Assembly (NCBI GenBank): GCA_905250075.1
Contig: CAJNOP010000017.1
Coordinates: 310,001-374,000, forward strand
Reading direction: 5' to 3'
From: Rotaria sp. Silwood1
Taxonomy: Eukaryota; Rotifera; Eurotatoria; Philodinida; Philodinidae
Length of the DNA: 64,000 nt
Part shown: piece by piece, positions 39,701 to 50,207 of the stretch
How the letters are laid out: every line of letters begins with the position of its first letter
Position numbering within the stretch: position 1 is the first letter of the stretch
The notes under the pieces: model-generated
Told to the model about the DNA's origin: nothing
The model's database searches: none
The model's input: only the letters and a program-made list of their open reading frames with translations
Made by a program: the position numbers and the translations under genes

Positions 39701-42700
39701 TACAATGAGGATTATGATGAACGACGCTTATCTTTACTTCAAGCTTTGAGCCTGAAAAAGATTTTCTATTAAACTTTTGGTTATCTGTTATTAAATACAC
39801 GGCTAATTCTTTATATTCTATGTCTCAGTATTAATACGATGAGTATTCGAATGGAGTTTTCATTGAATGGAAAATTCTTCCATGAAATTTTAACTACAGA
39901 CAAAGTATATGTACGAGTTTCAACTCAATACATTGAGCTATTACTGAGTTATGATTTTCAGAAGCCAGCAGATAATTGTTCGCTACCCGAATACTCGTGA
40001 AAGAATATCTACAATTTTAGGAAAGATTGATGAGCTTCAATCAAATTAATGCGATAGATGATCGACATAAATTAGTAAATTATGAAGAGTTGGTCGACTC
40101 ACAAAGTTCGTCTTTTTCAGAGTTATGAAGTTAAAAGGATAAACAGATATGATTCATTAGAGTTCATCATAATTATCGTTTCATTTAATCAATCGAGATA
40201 AGTTTATGTCTTAGATCTATATTCTTAGTAGAGTATGTGCAGACAAATTTTCTGACTTATAGCATGTATAGTAGTCGAGATACGGAGAGTGGGAGAGTTT
40301 GTTCCCTATTGCATTTTATCTGTATGAGTTACACTTGCAGAAAAAAATGTTCAAATAATTATATAACTCATCATCAATGAATAGTTCTTACTTTTATTAT
40401 GTGTTTTTTGTTCTAATCAGAATTAGCATTTTAGACCATTATTGAAAATATATAAATGTCAATTTAATTGATCTTTGACATTGATTTTTTCGATCTTCAT
40501 CGAGTATCGTTCATAGCCAACCATGAAATTTTATTGGAAGCTGATCAATTAAGAATCTTTTCTTTTTCTTTTTCTCGCCAGAAAAGTACTGCAATTTATT
40601 TTAAGTTTTCGACTCCGTCTTTTGGCAATAAAATAGATTTCAATGAGATTCAGAAAAATCTATAAATACTAATACTTATCGATAACTTTTTTCTTTCTCA
40701 AACAATTGAATGTTTATTCAGAATAGGTCTATGTCGATCTATCAACTTTAGTGTCTTAATAGGCATAACTAGTTATATTGAAGTATATCGTTTAAATTAT
40801 ACTATTGCTATTCCAAAATTCGAAGATATTCATTAGAACAGCAATAAATGAGCATCATATAAAAGTTGAATGCTCATCGATCAAATATCTATTTTCAAGT
40901 CGAGTGATGTGGACTGATCACATCAATATTTATGACTGGTTTTTTGACTAAACAAGATAATTTTAAACAAATCAAACTCTATACTATTTTTGTTATAATT
41001 CATAATTTAATGAAGATATATATAGATAAATTCAAAATGTAGACAAAAACTCTAGAAATTTTAGCTTAAAAGTTCGATTAATGTCTGACATTGTGTTGTT
41101 GTTAATCATTTGACATCAGCTGACTAATTCTTGAATGAGGTAAGAAGACAATAGCCTTCAATAAAAGACGAACTCTTTGAATAACCATTCATTACCTAAA
41201 CAGTATCGTCCAGACATGTGAGAAAGAACTAACAATTTCAAAGCATCATAAGAATGTACCCAAAACCGTGTATTAAAGAATAAAAATCACATCGATAAAT
41301 AGTCATAGATATTGTTTTTTCTGTCACTCGGGTAATATTACTTAACCATATACATAGCCCACGATAAGCCAAACAAAATTCACAGTGTGTTTTAATTTGA
41401 TATTATAATGTGTTTCACATGTTATATTATTTATTCGGTAAATCTCGCACTGAACAAATATATTAAAATGATTTCTGATCAGTTTTCTTATGTTTATGTT
41501 ACTTTTAAATATTAGTATATCTTCTTTTACTTACTTTATTGATGAAATCCTTTAGATTGTAGTAGAAGAAGTTTTGTTTCAACTATTCTTCAAGTAAATT
41601 GGCAACAACAAGCAAAAGAAAAGAGAATCATAAAATTCATTGCAACATAGCTGGATTATAATAAACATTATTTGTTACACAATAATTAGATTTTTTGATA
41701 GTAGAAGTTTATATAATGATTCAAATGTAATATATCGGATACTACAGTAGTTTTCTCAACGATCCATTTTAAACATATAAAGTTATTTAAAAAACAATTT
41801 CAATCTGGCGAAACGATATTCAGGACTATACTTAATGAAGAACAATCTTGTAACTATGTAGTATCTTTAAAATAGCTCATAAAACTGTTGTACATCACGA
41901 AAGATTTTCAATCTACTGATTGATAATAATTTGCCCCAAAGTGGAAATGGCTGGTTGCCAACGTTTTATGCATTGGTTATAAGTATTTTCCTACAGCTTT
42001 AGCCTATAGATACTATATCTGGTTGCTAAGAGAAGACAATTCATAAATTTAAAGCATGAAATCTTCCATGATAATTAGAAAAAAGTAATGTTTTTGATTT
42101 TTCCAATTATATTGATATTCTCGAAATTTTTGATTACTCTGATATTTTTTGTTTAAAGCTGATAGAAAATTTTAAAAAGTCAAGTACTTAGTCTCGATTT
42201 TTAATTAACAAAACTTCATTTCAGATCTTTCCTCCTTGCGGCAAACGCAGTCGTAAAAACAATAACTGTTCGACTGTAAGGAAACAATATCCATGTTTGC
42301 GTGTAGTATAAAACGAAAGGATCCGGTGACTGTTCATTTTAGTCACATTACATTTTGTGCCTTTCTGTTTGTCCTACACAGTTCGTCCCAATTATATTTT
42401 ATTCCAATGATATTTCGTTCGTTTATATTTAGTCCCAAATTGTGAGTATTTCTTTTTATTGTAGCAATATGAGATGAAGTTTATTTTACTAAATTTGAGT
42501 GGTTATTCTCAAGTTTATAGTCATCCGAGTTAATTGTTCCTTGATATTTTTGACTTCATAAGACAGCACGATTCTTTTCAATCGTACATCAAGATTCGCA
42601 TAAACTTTCTCCTCTTTCTTTAGTTATTCATCTGCACTAAGTCGCTCAATTATTAAGATCAAATCTACATTGTTTATGTAACATACATATAGCAAGTTCA

Positions 42701-43614
42701 GTAACAGAAAGATTTTTGATTTATACACGATTCTTCAATGCATGATACCATCACTTGATGGCTTTACTCGATTGCGGAAAGTTTGGCATAAATTGCATGT
42801 AGAGCTTCTACAACTGCAAGCTAAATTTCGGGTAACGTATTTCTACATTTCGATTATCACAACGAAACATATGTTTTTCTTCAATTGTTCCATGCTTAGT
42901 TTGAAATAGTCCCAAAGAAAATATCAATGAGTTTCCTCGAAAACTCTTCACCAGCTCCATTTTATTCATTTATTTAGACAATGCACGAAACTACTCCAGA
43001 GGATAACAGCTACCAATGCTCTTGATCGAGTACTAAAAAGAGAACTAAATTCGATAAATATGTGAAAAGGATAAGAACATCTATTCATTTTCCATTAGTC
43101 TTATTAACCAGCGACGGTTGACTTGATACAACAACTAAAGCAATTAAATAAAACCTACTGTTGAATAACTAAAGAGATTTATCTTTGTAAATTATGATGA
43201 ACTCTAAGGCTGGAAAATGAAATTTGAAAGAGCTCTAGTGAGGCGAATTCGATGTAAAAAAATATGTAAATGAGACAAAATGCTAAAAAGCAAATTGTAA
43301 CGCCACGAAATCTATACAACGAGCTAAAAGGGTCGTTCCGTATACTACGCAATCATACATTTAAAGATATACGGACAGTGTAATTTTCCACAATCGAATG
43401 GACTAGCAACGCAAACTAGAAATGTGCCCGTAATCTATAGCCATTTCGTAATTTCTTTATCAGGACAGACAAATATTAATCCGATGCGCAACTAGCACCA
43501 ATTAATAGCTTTCCATTTCCCATAATATCCTTAACTGAGTCCAATCCAAGCGGACAATTGTAAACCAAGTTCCTCCCAATGAAGTAAATCAACAGATTTT
43601 GTAGTTCGCTATGC
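36791..43614. other. Gene-poor stretch
   Basis: About 6.8 kb with no gene I can support. It contains the second dispersed repeat copy (38185-38890). Short open frames at 37040-37300, 37774-37989, 40468-40665 and 43476-43727 show no recognisable domain. Confidence 0.5.
38185..38890. repeat. Dispersed repeat copy 2 (uninterrupted)
   Basis: Collinear with the outer parts of 16055-17500 but without the 762-base insert, so it represents the empty-site form of that repeat. Markers: TTAGCGCTATGT, GGTTGCTTACGACCTCC, GATCGAGCTGAAATTT, CAATCGGATAAACTTT. No coding frame was recognised. Confidence 0.7.
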
Positions 43615-43673
43615 CACGGTGACCCAGTGCGTAAGTGGATGGATTTAGGGTCGAATCTACCATCATGAGCATC
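43615..43673 (+). pseudogene. Possible tRNA-Leu relic
   Basis: GGTGACCCAGTGCGTAAG.. then GGATTTAGGGTC.. and ATGAGCAT line up loosely with the Leu-TAG copies downstream (GGTGGCCGAATGGTTAAGG, GGATTTAGGGTCC, GTGAGCAT). No acceptor pairing. Weak. Confidence 0.3.
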
Positions 43674-43795
43674 AATGTCATCCGCATTCTCCAAACATCT
43701 TTTTTCTCTGAATTCAGAGGACGACAATCATCTATTGATTAGTATTCATCCATTGATGAGGTCTCGACAAACTAAAGAAGTTCAATGAATGTTGT

Positions 43796-43878
43796 GCCAG
43801 GGTGGCCGAGTGGTTAAGGCGTTGGACTTAAGATCCAATTCACAATAGTGAGCATGGGTTCGATCCCCATCCCTGGCA
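43796..43878 (+). tRNA. tRNA-Leu(TAA)
   Basis: Class II tRNA with long variable arm. Acceptor arms GCCAGGG and CCCTGGC pair fully; A-box GTGGCCGAGTGGTTAAGG; anticodon stem TTGGA/TCCAA around loop CTTAAGA (anticodon TAA); variable arm CAC-AATA-GTG; B-box GGGTTCGATCC. A T run just downstream serves as Pol III terminator. First unit of the tandem array. No CCA is encoded. Confidence 0.93.
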
Positions 43879-43979
43879 AACTTTTTTTCTGTTTGTTCAC
43901 TATGTGAGTAGAAACTACTCTGATAGGCACAACCTTTTCATAGGAGCTCTACAAAGAAGCACGATGTACTAGAAGAAGA

Positions 43980-44062
43980 GCGAGAGTGGCCGAATGGTTA
44001 AGGCATTGAGTTTAGGGTCCAATTCACGAAAGTGAGCATAGGTTCGATTCCCATCCCCCGTA
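43980..44062 (+). pseudogene. tRNA-Leu(TAG), decayed copy
   Basis: Same layout as the TAG copies, anticodon loop TTTAGGG, but the anticodon stem is broken (TTGAG against TCCAA) and the acceptor GCGAGAG faces CCCCCGT with two mismatches and a G-T pair. Probably nonfunctional. Confidence 0.75.
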
Positions 44063-44163
44063 GATTTTTTTTGCTTTGGATTCAGGATGTGTGAATCAAC
44101 TATTCTTTTGCATTCTGCTGTTGAGGAGATCTCACGAAACTACAAGAGTTCTTAAGATATTGT

Positions 44164-44246
44164 GCCAGGGTGGCCGAGTGGTTAAGGCGTTGGACTCAAG
44201 ATCCAATTCACAATTGTGAGCATGGGTTCGATCCCCATCCCTGGCA
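44164..44246 (+). tRNA. tRNA-Leu(CAA)
   Basis: Identical in body to the TAA copy at 43796 except that the loop reads CTCAAGA (anticodon CAA) and the variable-arm loop is AATT. All stems are intact, and a T run follows. Confidence 0.93.
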
Positions 44247-44347
44247 AACTTTTTTTCTGTTTGTTCACTATGCGAGTAGAAACTACTCTGATAGGCACAA
44301 CCTTCTTATAGGAGCTCTAAAAGAAAGCACGATGTACTAGAAGAAGA

Positions 44348-45039
44348 GCGAGAGTGGCCGAATGGTTAAAGCATTGGATTTAGGGTCAATTCACGAAAGT
44401 GCACACTAAGATAAAATGTGTCGCATGTGTCGCACTTTGCGACACAATGTACGACACATTAATATGCGACACGAGGAGCTCGTTGCGACACATTTCTTCC
44501 AGCGGACGTACGACACATTCTTGTGCGACACATGCGACACATTTTTACCGCGTGGTTCGAATCCATTTTTCGGCACGAGAATTATTTTTTTTTTGAAAAT
44601 TCGAATAGTTACTATTTTTTTAGTTAATTTCAAACAGTAGCACCTATTCTTGGAGTTCGAGACGGTAGATCGTAAGATCTAGCTGCCTCGAGACCATTTG
44701 ATCTCGATCAGACTACTTCGAGGCAGTCCATTCTCGATCATCTAGTGACCTCTCGACATGTTCTCGAATAATAAATGGTCGAGAAATAATCTAGAAAAAA
44801 AAGACATACGAAAATGTATAAGTCAAGTACGTCCAATAGGCCCGGTTATATGCAGCTGCACTCGCGAAACAAATCGGTGAATGAACGATTGACATATAGG
44901 CTACGACACATCTATAATGCGACACATTTTTGTACGACACATTTTTGTAATGGAGTCTGCGACACATTCTTGTGCGACACATATATACGACACATTTTAT
45001 TTTAGTGTGTGAGCGTGGGTTCGATTCCCATCTCCCGTA
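44348..45039 (+). pseudogene. tRNA-Leu(TAG) gene split by a 608-base transposon
   Basis: The 5' part (44348-44401) carries acceptor, D arm and anticodon arm; the 3' part (from 45010, including the duplicated TG, to 45039) carries the T arm and acceptor 3' strand. The break is in the variable arm. One C is also missing from the anticodon stem (GGGTCAATT instead of GGGTCCAATT). The gene cannot make a normal tRNA. Confidence 0.88.
44402..45009. mobile_element. Non-autonomous DNA transposon inside a tRNA gene
   Basis: 608 bases with inverted ends CACACTAAGATAAAATGTGT and, on the other strand at the right, CACACTAAAATAAAATGTGT (one mismatch in 20). Flanked by TG (44400-44401 and 45010-45011). Its subterminal regions are packed with repeats of GCGACACA and TGTCGCA in both orientations; such clustered motifs usually bind a transposase. 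The centre contains palindromic CTCGA/TCGAG-rich sequence. There is no transposase; the short frames on both strands merely read the repeats. Superfamily undetermined. Confidence 0.85.
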
Positions 45040-45140
45040 GATTACTTTTACTTTGGATTCAGGATGTGTGAATCAACTATTCTTTTGCATTCTGCTGTTG
45101 AGGAGACCTCACGAAACTACAAGAGTTCTTAAGATATTGT

Positions 45141-45223
45141 GCCAGGGTGGCCGAGTGGTTAAGGCGTTGGACTCAAGATCCAATTCACAATAGTGAGCAT
45201 GGGTTCGATCCCCATCCCTGGCA
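45141..45223 (+). tRNA. tRNA-Leu(CAA)
   Basis: Intact class II tRNA, same sequence as the neighbouring copies with loop CTCAAGA and variable loop AATA. Acceptor GCCAGGG/CCCTGGC perfect; T run downstream. Confidence 0.93.
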
Positions 45224-45324
45224 ATCTTTTTTTCTGTTTGTTCACTATGCGAGTAGAAACTACTCTGATAGTCACAACCTTTTCATAGGAGCTCTACAAA
45301 AAAGCACGATGTACTAGAAGAAGA

Positions 45325-45407
45325 ACGAGAGTGGCCGAATGGTTAAGGCATTGGATTTAGGGTCCAATTCACGAAAGTGAGCGTGGGTTCGATTCCCATC
45401 TCCCGTG
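45325..45407 (+). tRNA. tRNA-Leu(TAG)
   Basis: Best-preserved TAG copy: anticodon stem TTGGA/TCCAA around TTTAGGG, variable arm CAC-GAAA-GTG, T arm GTGGG-TTCGATT-CCCAT. The acceptor ACGAGAG against CTCCCGT has one A-C mismatch at pair 4-69, shared with the other TAG copies, so function is uncertain. Confidence 0.7.
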
Positions 45408-45508
45408 GATTATTTTTACTTTGGATTCAGGATGTGTGAATCAACTATTCTTTTGCATTCTGCCGTTGAGGAGATCTCAAGAAACTACAAGAGTTCTTAA
45501 GATATTGT

Positions 45509-45591
45509 GCCAGGGTGGCCGAGTGGTTAAGGCGTTGGACTCAAGATCCAATTCACAATAGTGAGCATGGGTTCGATCCCCATCCCTGGCA
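45509..45591 (+). tRNA. tRNA-Leu(CAA)
   Basis: Intact copy, anticodon CAA, variable loop AATA; identical in body to 45141-45223. T run follows after AAGC. Confidence 0.93.
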
Positions 45592-45692
45592 AGCTTTTTT
45601 TCTGTTTGTTCACTATGCGAGTAGAAACTACTCTGATAGTCACAACCTTTTCATAGGAGCTCTACAAAAAAGCACGATGTACTAGAAGAAGA

Positions 45693-45774
45693 GCGAGAGT
45701 GGCCGAATGGTTAAGGCATTGGATTTAGGGTCAATTCACGAAAGTGAGCGTGGGTTCGATTCCCATCTCCCGTG
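45693..45774 (+). pseudogene. tRNA-Leu(TAG), copy with anticodon-stem deletion
   Basis: GCGAGAG acceptor, intact D arm, loop TTTAGGG, but the stem 3' strand has lost one C (GGGTCAATTC), the same deletion as in the transposon-split copy. The A4-C69 mismatch is also present. Likely inactive. Confidence 0.7.
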
Positions 45775-45875
45775 GATTATTTTTACTTTGGATTCAGGAT
45801 GTGTGAATCAACTATTCTTTTGCATTCTGCTGTTGAGGAGATCTCAAGAAACTACAAGAGTTCTTAAGATATTGT

Positions 45876-45958
45876 GCCAGGGTGGCCGAGTGGTTAAGGC
45901 GTTGGACTTAAGATCCAATTCACAATTGTGAGCATGGGTTCGATCCCCATCCCTGGCA
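45876..45958 (+). tRNA. tRNA-Leu(TAA)
   Basis: Intact copy with loop CTTAAGA (anticodon TAA) and variable loop AATT. All stems pair; T run downstream. Last intact gene of the main block. Confidence 0.93.
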
Positions 45959-46058
45959 AACTTTTTTTCTGTTTGTTCACTATGCGAGTAGCGACTATTC
46001 TACTAGTCACAACCTCTTCACAGGAGCTCTACAAAGAAGCACGATCCACTGGATGTGT

Positions 46059-46116
46059 GCGAAGGTGGCCGAATGGTTAAGGCGTTGGATTAAGGGACCG
46101 ATCCCCATTCCTCGTT
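46059..46116 (+). pseudogene. Truncated tRNA-Leu relic
   Basis: GCGAAGGTGGCCGAATGG and GGCGTTGGATTAAGGG are followed directly by CCGATCCCCATTCCTCG, so the variable arm and half of the T arm are deleted. It sits where the next TAG gene of the array should be. Confidence 0.75.
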
Positions 46117-46193
46117 GATTTTTTTCTGTTTATCATATTGCTTTCTAGTGTTGAGAGTATCTTAGCAAGTCAAGAGAGTACACAACATAGTGT

Positions 46194-46278
46194 GCTAGAG
46201 TGGTCGGGTAGTGAAGGCATTGGATTAAGGGTGCAATTCACAGCAGTTAGCATGGGATACTCTGTGCATCGCTGGCTA
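46194..46278 (+). pseudogene. Decayed tRNA-Leu relic
   Basis: GCTAGAGTGGTCGGGTAGTG, GCATTGGATTAAGGGTGC, a variable-arm remnant and GCTGGCTA follow the tRNA-Leu order with many substitutions. The upstream spacer also resembles the array spacer. Anticodon and T arms are damaged. Confidence 0.65.
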
Positions 46279-46422
46279 TTTGTTTTGCTTGCGTTGAGAG
46301 TACATAGACGATGAAAGTGCTTGTATATGTAACTTTGTAAATGTTAATATGGTGACTCAAATAGCTGGGCTTGTAGTCGTTCGTGGCAGACGAATGATCG
46401 AGGGCTTGGACTTATGATTAAA

Positions 46423-46720
46423 CCCAGGTCGATCGTTCCGGCCACCGGATATTGCAGGAACCGGCAGGAAAATGCGGGAAAAATCACCGTATCCTGCAGG
46501 AAAACACCGGAAATAGCCGGAACATGGAAGCAGTAGTCCGGCCGGAAATTCTCCGGATTTTTTCCGGTGAATTCCGGCCAATTTCCTGTGTTTTCCGGCA
46601 GGAACCGAGCGGAAAATCAGCGGAAAAAATTCCGAAAATTTCCGGCCGGAATACTGCTTCCATGTTCCGGCTATTTCCGGTGTTTTCCTGCGGGAACCGG
46701 CCGGTACTTTTCGACCTGGG
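46423..46720. mobile_element. CCGG-rich palindromic element
   Basis: 298 bases, far more GC-rich than the surroundings, ending in inverted CCCAGGTCGA (46423-46432) and TCGACCTGGG (46711-46720). Inside, a stretch with GGAAAACACCGGAAATAGCC and AACATGGAAGCAGTA recurs inverted near the right end (about 60 bases, few mismatches), and dozens of CCGG/TTCCGG motifs fill the rest. Flanks show no clear duplication. The open frames on both strands are a by-product of the palindrome and composition. Confidence 0.7.
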
Positions 46721-47025
46721 AAATAAAGTAAGATTTTCCAGATTTTTCAACTAGATAGAGGAAGACGAAGATCATAGACAAAATCGATGACCATTTAGTA
46801 CGATGAGAATGAGAAAAATCTTATCTTTCTTCGCAAGTTTTGGTTTGAAATTGGCATTCAATCTACTATCATCTATCTGGCGCGAACTGAAATATTTTTA
46901 TTGTTTTCTCAAGCGCCAATAGTTCGAGCATCCAATTATTCTGTAAGGAAAGATATATTCTATTATAACTGTATGCTTTATCAACAAACCTTTCGAAATC
47001 TAGGCTTACTATTATATGTTCTGTA

Positions 47026-49414
47026 CATAGGCGGCGGAGCCACGAGGCCTGGGTAGGCACGAGCCTACCCTAGATTGGAGGAGGGTAGGCTTGGGTAGGC
47101 TCAGATAAAGGCTTGGGTAGGCTCGAACCAGTACAGATAAAGGCTTGACTAGGCTCGATTTAATGTAAAATTTTTCTAATATTAGATAATTTTCATGTTC
47201 TTCTGTCAGATGACACGTTATTACAAGGTCAGTCCACATCTTATTATTACAAACTCGTGCCCAGTGACATACTGATTGGTTTCGTTGACGTCTATTACCG
47301 GTTTTTGAAAACGGTGCGCTCGGGGAGATTGCTTATAACTTTTTAAGGAAAGGGGACAGAGACCTGCGGTTTTCGCCGTTGGAAAGAGGAGATCAAGGCA
47401 CATTGAACCGTATAATAAACATTTTTCTGACATGGTTTGTCAAGGTTTTATGTCAATTATCTAAAAAAACTACGCCTTAACAAGTTGGAAAAATTATTTT
47501 TTTCAACAAAAAATTTTGAAAAAAGTGTTTTTTTTTCGGAAATTTGTTGGAAAATTAGGTAGGGGCTACCAGAAAAATGGATACAACTCCTGAGCTATAA
47601 AAGATACAGACCTGGGGTTGGTCTAGAATGGTAGATCTTTATCCGGGCTATTAACTTCACTATTTGGAAATCAAAATCCGACATATGCTCAGGGAATGGC
47701 AATCTAGCCAAGGTTACATCCGAGTGTTTACCTTGGTAAACCTTACTTGAAGGTCTGGTTATTTCATAGTAATACGTGCCCTGCTGTGCTCTATCGAACA
47801 ATGAAAACCGCAGGTCGCTATCACATCTCCTTGAAAAGTTAAAAGCAATTTCTGCGAGCGCACCGTTTTCAAAAACCAGTACTATATTTACGTCGAATTC
47901 TTTATTTTCAATATAAGATAATTTAACTTTTGTTCTAAACTTCTATTCAAAATAACTTTTGAATTTTAAGTAATTAAAGAACAGTACTCTTCCATAGGCA
48001 GTGGAGCCATTAGGCCTGGGTAGGCTCAAGTTCATCCTAGACTGGCTGAGGGTAAGCTTCAGTAGGCTCAAACTTGGACAGAGCAAGGCTTTTGTAGGAT
48101 CTATTAAATGTGAAGGTTTTCTATTATTTCTAGTTTTCCAGTTTTTCTGGCAGATGATACATCGTTATAGAGTCAGTGTCAGCCATAGGCGGCGGAGCCG
48201 TTAGGTCTGGGTAGACTTAGCTCTACCTAGACTGAATATCTAAAAAGACGTTCATACACTCCATTCTACATAAAAATGTTATATTATTGCTAAATTTTTG
48301 TTTGTTTATAACGCATGATATATTATTACAAGATCAGTTTATTCTGTATCTGCTACCAACCATAGGCGAGGGGACCACAATAGCTGAGTAGGTGAAAGCT
48401 CATCAAGATTCAAGTTTCATAGGCTAAGAGAGACTCAAATATTTGCTTCTCACTCTATCAGATTAACAAACTTGCGTACTGCTCGAAAGTTTTTGCTGCC
48501 ATCAGCGGTAACTGCTAACATTTTTAGGGAAAAAACTGAGTTTCGTATGACTAAGTGTTGCAACGTACATTGATAATGAGTTCACGTTATGCTCTTTTGT
48601 TACAAATGAAGAATCACCTTACGCGTTCCTTACAATCATATCTGCTGGATGATGTCGAAATTCTCTCGCCTTTCTGCAGTTACTCTCAGATGCCAATCAA
48701 AAATTTTCAACACGCTGAACAAACCCACAATGAGATTCCTTTTCTGTGAGCACTGCTGCGTCGCCATAATTCTAGTTTCCACTAATACGAATCAGAAACT
48801 CTTTCCAATGTGCAGCTTATGAGATAGGTTCAGAATCTAACCAACTCTGGTTCTGAGCCTGGGTTTGAAATTTCTCTGTTGACCAGAGTCAGATCTAGAT
48901 CCAGGGACAAATTCTCGAATTCAGACCTGATAGGCTCTAGCAGCACGTAAGAACTAGTTAAAACTTGGTTATTACGAGATTATCGTCAAAATTGTTTGAA
49001 AAATGTGTAGTGTGTGCTGGTTGCCCGAAAAATTAATAAAAAAAAATGTAGCATCTTTGAAATAATTATCAGATTGAGAATAAAAAACTTGCATTGAGAG
49101 TACGAACACTACGAATCCGACTTCGGATCCTAAAATTTTGCATCCGATGGACTATATTTGAGGGTCACTATTTAATGACAACAAAAGTTTAAGTAACTCT
49201 TTGAATACAAGCTTTTTGACACAAGTTGCAAACTCACCTCTGATCTCTGCTAATGTTATGCATTAAAAAATTTGAGTTCGAAATAAATAGTATTCATTGT
49301 ATTTTATTTGAATGACATAGCATAAAAAATTACCCTCTCTATCTTTAACCTGTCAGTAAGGCTCGTATAAAAATATTGAGCCTACCCTAGATTCAAAACG
49401 CTCCGCCGCCTATG
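47026..49414. mobile_element. hAT-type transposon, non-autonomous, 2.4 kb
   Basis: Perfect 15-base inverted ends CATAGGCGGCGGAGC (47026-47040; complement 49400-49414), flanked by a perfect 8-base duplication GTTCTGTA (47018-47025 and 49415-49422). Internally, degenerate copies of the left end (CATAGGCRGYGGAGCC..GGGTAGGCT) recur near 47995, 48185 and 48360, about 180-190 bases apart. A separate inverted repeat occupies about 47290-47890. No transposase frame is visible. Confidence 0.92.
47290..47890. repeat. Inverted repeat nested in the 2.4-kb element
   Basis: Arms at about 47295-47385 and 47800-47887 share GGTTTTTGAAAACGGTGCGC and GACCTGCGGTTTTC with their complements on the other side; around 200 to 400 bases of different sequence lie between. 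It looks like a foldback element that landed inside the hAT-type element. Confidence 0.75.
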
Positions 49415-49822
49415 GTTCTGTATGATTGCATGCGCGTTCAGAGGACATACAAAAATAAACTGTGCTGGAGGCTCTAGAACGAAATTGTGTTGCTGTCGGA
49501 ATGTATTGTAGCCTATTGATTGACCCTTTATTCAGCATTCTGTTATGCGCGTCATCGTTCGAAAGAACACGTTCAGAAACTAATTGATGTTCACAAAAAT
49601 AAACTATTTCGAAAAGGTTTGATCAGTATCAAACTCATTTGAGTCGGCTTTATCTTAGGTTTTTATCGTATTGGGCCTAAATAATACGTTTGGCTGATTC
49701 CAATTGAATCAAAAAAGTGGTAGTTATTTTATTTTACACAAAAAAAATAACAGACAAATTGAAAAGTAGATTCGTACCATATGGTCAAATCGTGTCTCAC
49801 CGAGCACTTTTTTTAACACTTT

Positions 49823-49876
49823 AATGTGTCGAATATTGTGACGCAAAGTAGTACACATATGACACATGTTTTTATA
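49823..49876. mobile_element. Relic of the tRNA-splitting transposon family
   Basis: AATGTGTCGAATATTGTGACG and the following CAAAGTAGTACACATATG align with the complement of the left end of the element at 44402-45009 (AATGTGTCGTACATTGTGTC..). Only one end is preserved. It lies about 330 bases before the outlying tRNA-Leu copy. Confidence 0.6.
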
Positions 49877-50207
49877 AATTTGCACGCAGTTTGGCTTTTT
49901 TTGATATCTAGTTTTTTTAATACACTTAATTAATGAATTTTTCATTAACAAAGAAGAAGTTGTATAATTGAGTAAATAAGCTCTTTCGTCAAAATTTTCG
50001 TAAGTGGATTTTCAATTCAAAGCAATTTCAAAGAGATGTGTTTTTTCAATCTAGAAATCATCTATGAGTAATTTTAAAAAATAAGGATCGATTCAATCTC
50101 CATCCTCCATACATTTTTTCTCTTTATTCAAAGTATATGAATCATCTATTTTTTTGGCTTCTAGCACTGAAAAGATTTTGACAAACTAAGAGTTTATTAG
50201 ATGTTGT

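Larger units (their letters stand above)
43796..45958 (+). repeat. Tandem array of tRNA-Leu pairs
   Basis: Starts of the Leu-TAA/CAA genes fall at 43796, 44164, 45141, 45509 and 45876. Spacings are 368, 977, 368 and 367; subtracting the 610 bases added by the transposon and its TG duplication turns 977 into 367. Each unit is Leu-TAA or CAA, a spacer of about 100 bases containing AGTAGAAACTACTCTGATAG, Leu-TAG, then a spacer with GGATTCAGGATGTGTGAATC. The two 367-base units are the ones whose TAG gene lost a base. Confidence 0.92.

Noticed and set aside
44399..45005. Several overlapping open frames on both strands inside the tRNA-splitting element
   Set aside because: They only read the GCGACACA/TGTCGCA repeats (Cys-Asp-Thr-rich translations in all frames); no transposase motif.
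46357..46754. Open frames on both strands with near-identical translated segments
   Set aside because: Product of the CCGG-rich palindrome; the same peptide appears from each arm. Not a gene.
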